Source of the DNA: Phoenix dactylifera
Taxonomy: Eukaryota; Streptophyta; Magnoliopsida; Arecales; Arecaceae
Reading direction: 5' to 3'
NCBI RefSeq assembly: GCF_009389715.1
Contig: NC_052409.1
Location: forward strand, 4,143,775 to 4,207,774
Length of the DNA stretch: 64,000 nt
In this document: positions 63,149-64,000 of the stretch, piece after piece
Layout of the letters: each line of letters opens with the position of its first letter
Position numbering within the stretch: position 1 is the first letter of the stretch
Notes under the pieces: generated by a model
The model's input: only the letters and a program-made list of their open reading frames with translations
Told to the model about the DNA's origin: nothing
The model's database searches: none
Made by a program: the position numbers and the translations under genes

Positions 63149-63886
63149 GTCAGTAACTATATTTTTTCACCCCCTCTTGCTTTTAGTTTGATGTAATTGC
63201 TACCTTTCCATTTAATTTTTGAATTCTTTTTTCTTCCTTTATTTCCTCTTTTTTTGGTCCTTTTGTTGTTGTTGTTGTCATTGGTTGTATGATATGTGTA
63301 CTCGATGAGTAATGGAGGTATTGGTCGAAGTCCTGGTAGTCGTTTTTATTGTCTATTAGCCATGTTTACAGGAGCCTCCTTTAGCGAGGAATATAATTCC
63401 CGTAATCTGAAATGAAAATATTGGATGGCTCTCAATCTGCAATGGATGTTGAAATTATGCAAAGTAGGTCTTCATGTGCTTTGCTATTTGAACCATCCGA
63501 CAGATGTCTTCACTCAGGATCGCTTACAAGACCAGTTCAAGGTAAAAATGCTTGATTTCATCAAGCACTGGCTGGTCTAGGAGACAAGCCGGAAACAATC
63601 AGCCATCTCCAATCTCCGTTGGATCTGGACTGATGATGGAAAATTGGAAATGCGGAACAACCTGAGCATAAGCAAAGAGAGTGGATTCATCTTTATTCTT
63701 TTCTCCTATCGTAGTCGCCGAGCATCCCCAAGTTAGAAAATAATGGGTTTATGCTTGCACTAGGTGAGATATTCCGATCTTGGACAGGGGATGCTGCTCG
63801 GATGCAAATGTGTTCGTTTCATGGTTCCATGCGGTGAAGGCCTGAGTTCTTAAGATCAGCGTCAAGGCATGTGTGAAGGATTAAGA
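63149..63886. other. ODR4-like 3' UTR and downstream spacer
   Basis: The sequence after the stop should hold the 3' UTR. At 63480-63582 a plus-strand reading ends LCYLNHPTDVFTQDRLQDQF and more; its DVFT..L.DQF vaguely resembles the end of Copia-type RNase H (ADIFTK.L). No frame or neighbour confirms it. Nothing else is seen. Confidence 0.35.
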
Positions 63887-64000
63887 CAGAGTAGCCACCA
63901 AGATAGTAGCCTGGTGGTAAGGGGGCGATAATTCCGCCCAAGTTGCCCGGGTTCGAAACGCGCGGGCGTCGATTAAATTAGAGGACCGGATGCCCCACGC
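63887..64000 (+). mobile_element. tRNA-derived SINE-like repeat (copy B), cut by the window end
   Basis: TAGCCTGGTGGTAAGG (A-box-like, from 63907) and GGTTCGAAAC (B-box-like, 63950-63959) lie about 43 bases apart, followed by GATTAAATTAGAGGACCGG. Copy A at 45335-45655 has the same order with GATTAAATCAGGGGACCGC. The two do not fold as a full tRNA, so a SINE is preferred over a tRNA gene. Confidence 0.6.

Noticed and set aside
63900-63990. Possible tRNA gene (A- and B-box-like sequences)
   Set aside because: No cloverleaf with a 7-bp acceptor stem can be drawn, and a diverged copy exists at 45580-45655, so a SINE-like repeat is more likely.

Overview
This is nuclear DNA from a flowering plant. 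Six protein-coding genes are interrupted by many introns, several of them over 1 kb, and lie in AT-rich DNA full of microsatellites, MITEs and retroposon remnants. The plant-only families (MLO, chloroplast m-type thioredoxin, RMA-type RING ligase) agree with this. The long introns and the style of the repeats remind me of a large-genome monocot such as a palm; that is an impression, not a proof.

Layout. 143-4874 (+): 3' half of a nucleolar circularly permuted GTPase (NUG2/NOG2 type) whose N-terminus lies before the window. 4875-10493: intergenic, with three related RNase H-like LINE 3' ends and then the leader of the next gene. 10494-19970 (+): complete 15-exon MLO-family gene (559 aa), with a GC-AG intron and an intact Tourist-like MITE in an intron. 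19971-23520: repeat-rich convergent intergenic region. 32998-23521 (-): complete 10-exon choline transporter-like gene (705 aa) carrying a hAT-type MITE in an intron. 33000-36460: intergenic with no gene recognised. 37236-36463 (-): RING membrane-anchor E3 ligase (257 aa), intronless in its coding part but with an apparent 2.7 kb intron in the 5' leader and a TATA box at 40106-40113. 40130-46770: intergenic, with a second Tourist-like copy, a tRNA-derived SINE-like repeat and a hAT fragment. 51579-46775 (-): two-exon m-type thioredoxin (197 aa) whose 4.2 kb intron holds a hAT MITE with perfect 8-bp target duplications. 51800-55700: AT-rich intergenic. 55771-63148 (+): complete 11-exon ODR-4-like tail-anchored protein (492 aa). 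The window ends inside a second SINE-like copy.

The genes do not form a pathway. They serve ribosome assembly, membrane calcium/calmodulin signalling, choline transport, ER protein ubiquitination, plastid redox control and ER membrane-protein handling, and are neighbours as usual in plant chromosomes. Exon joins were done by hand. Every intron keeps reading frame and has GT-AG ends except MLO intron 3 (GC-AG). I found no evidence for a novel multi-gene system; the most unusual content is in the transposon families and in a few splice sites.
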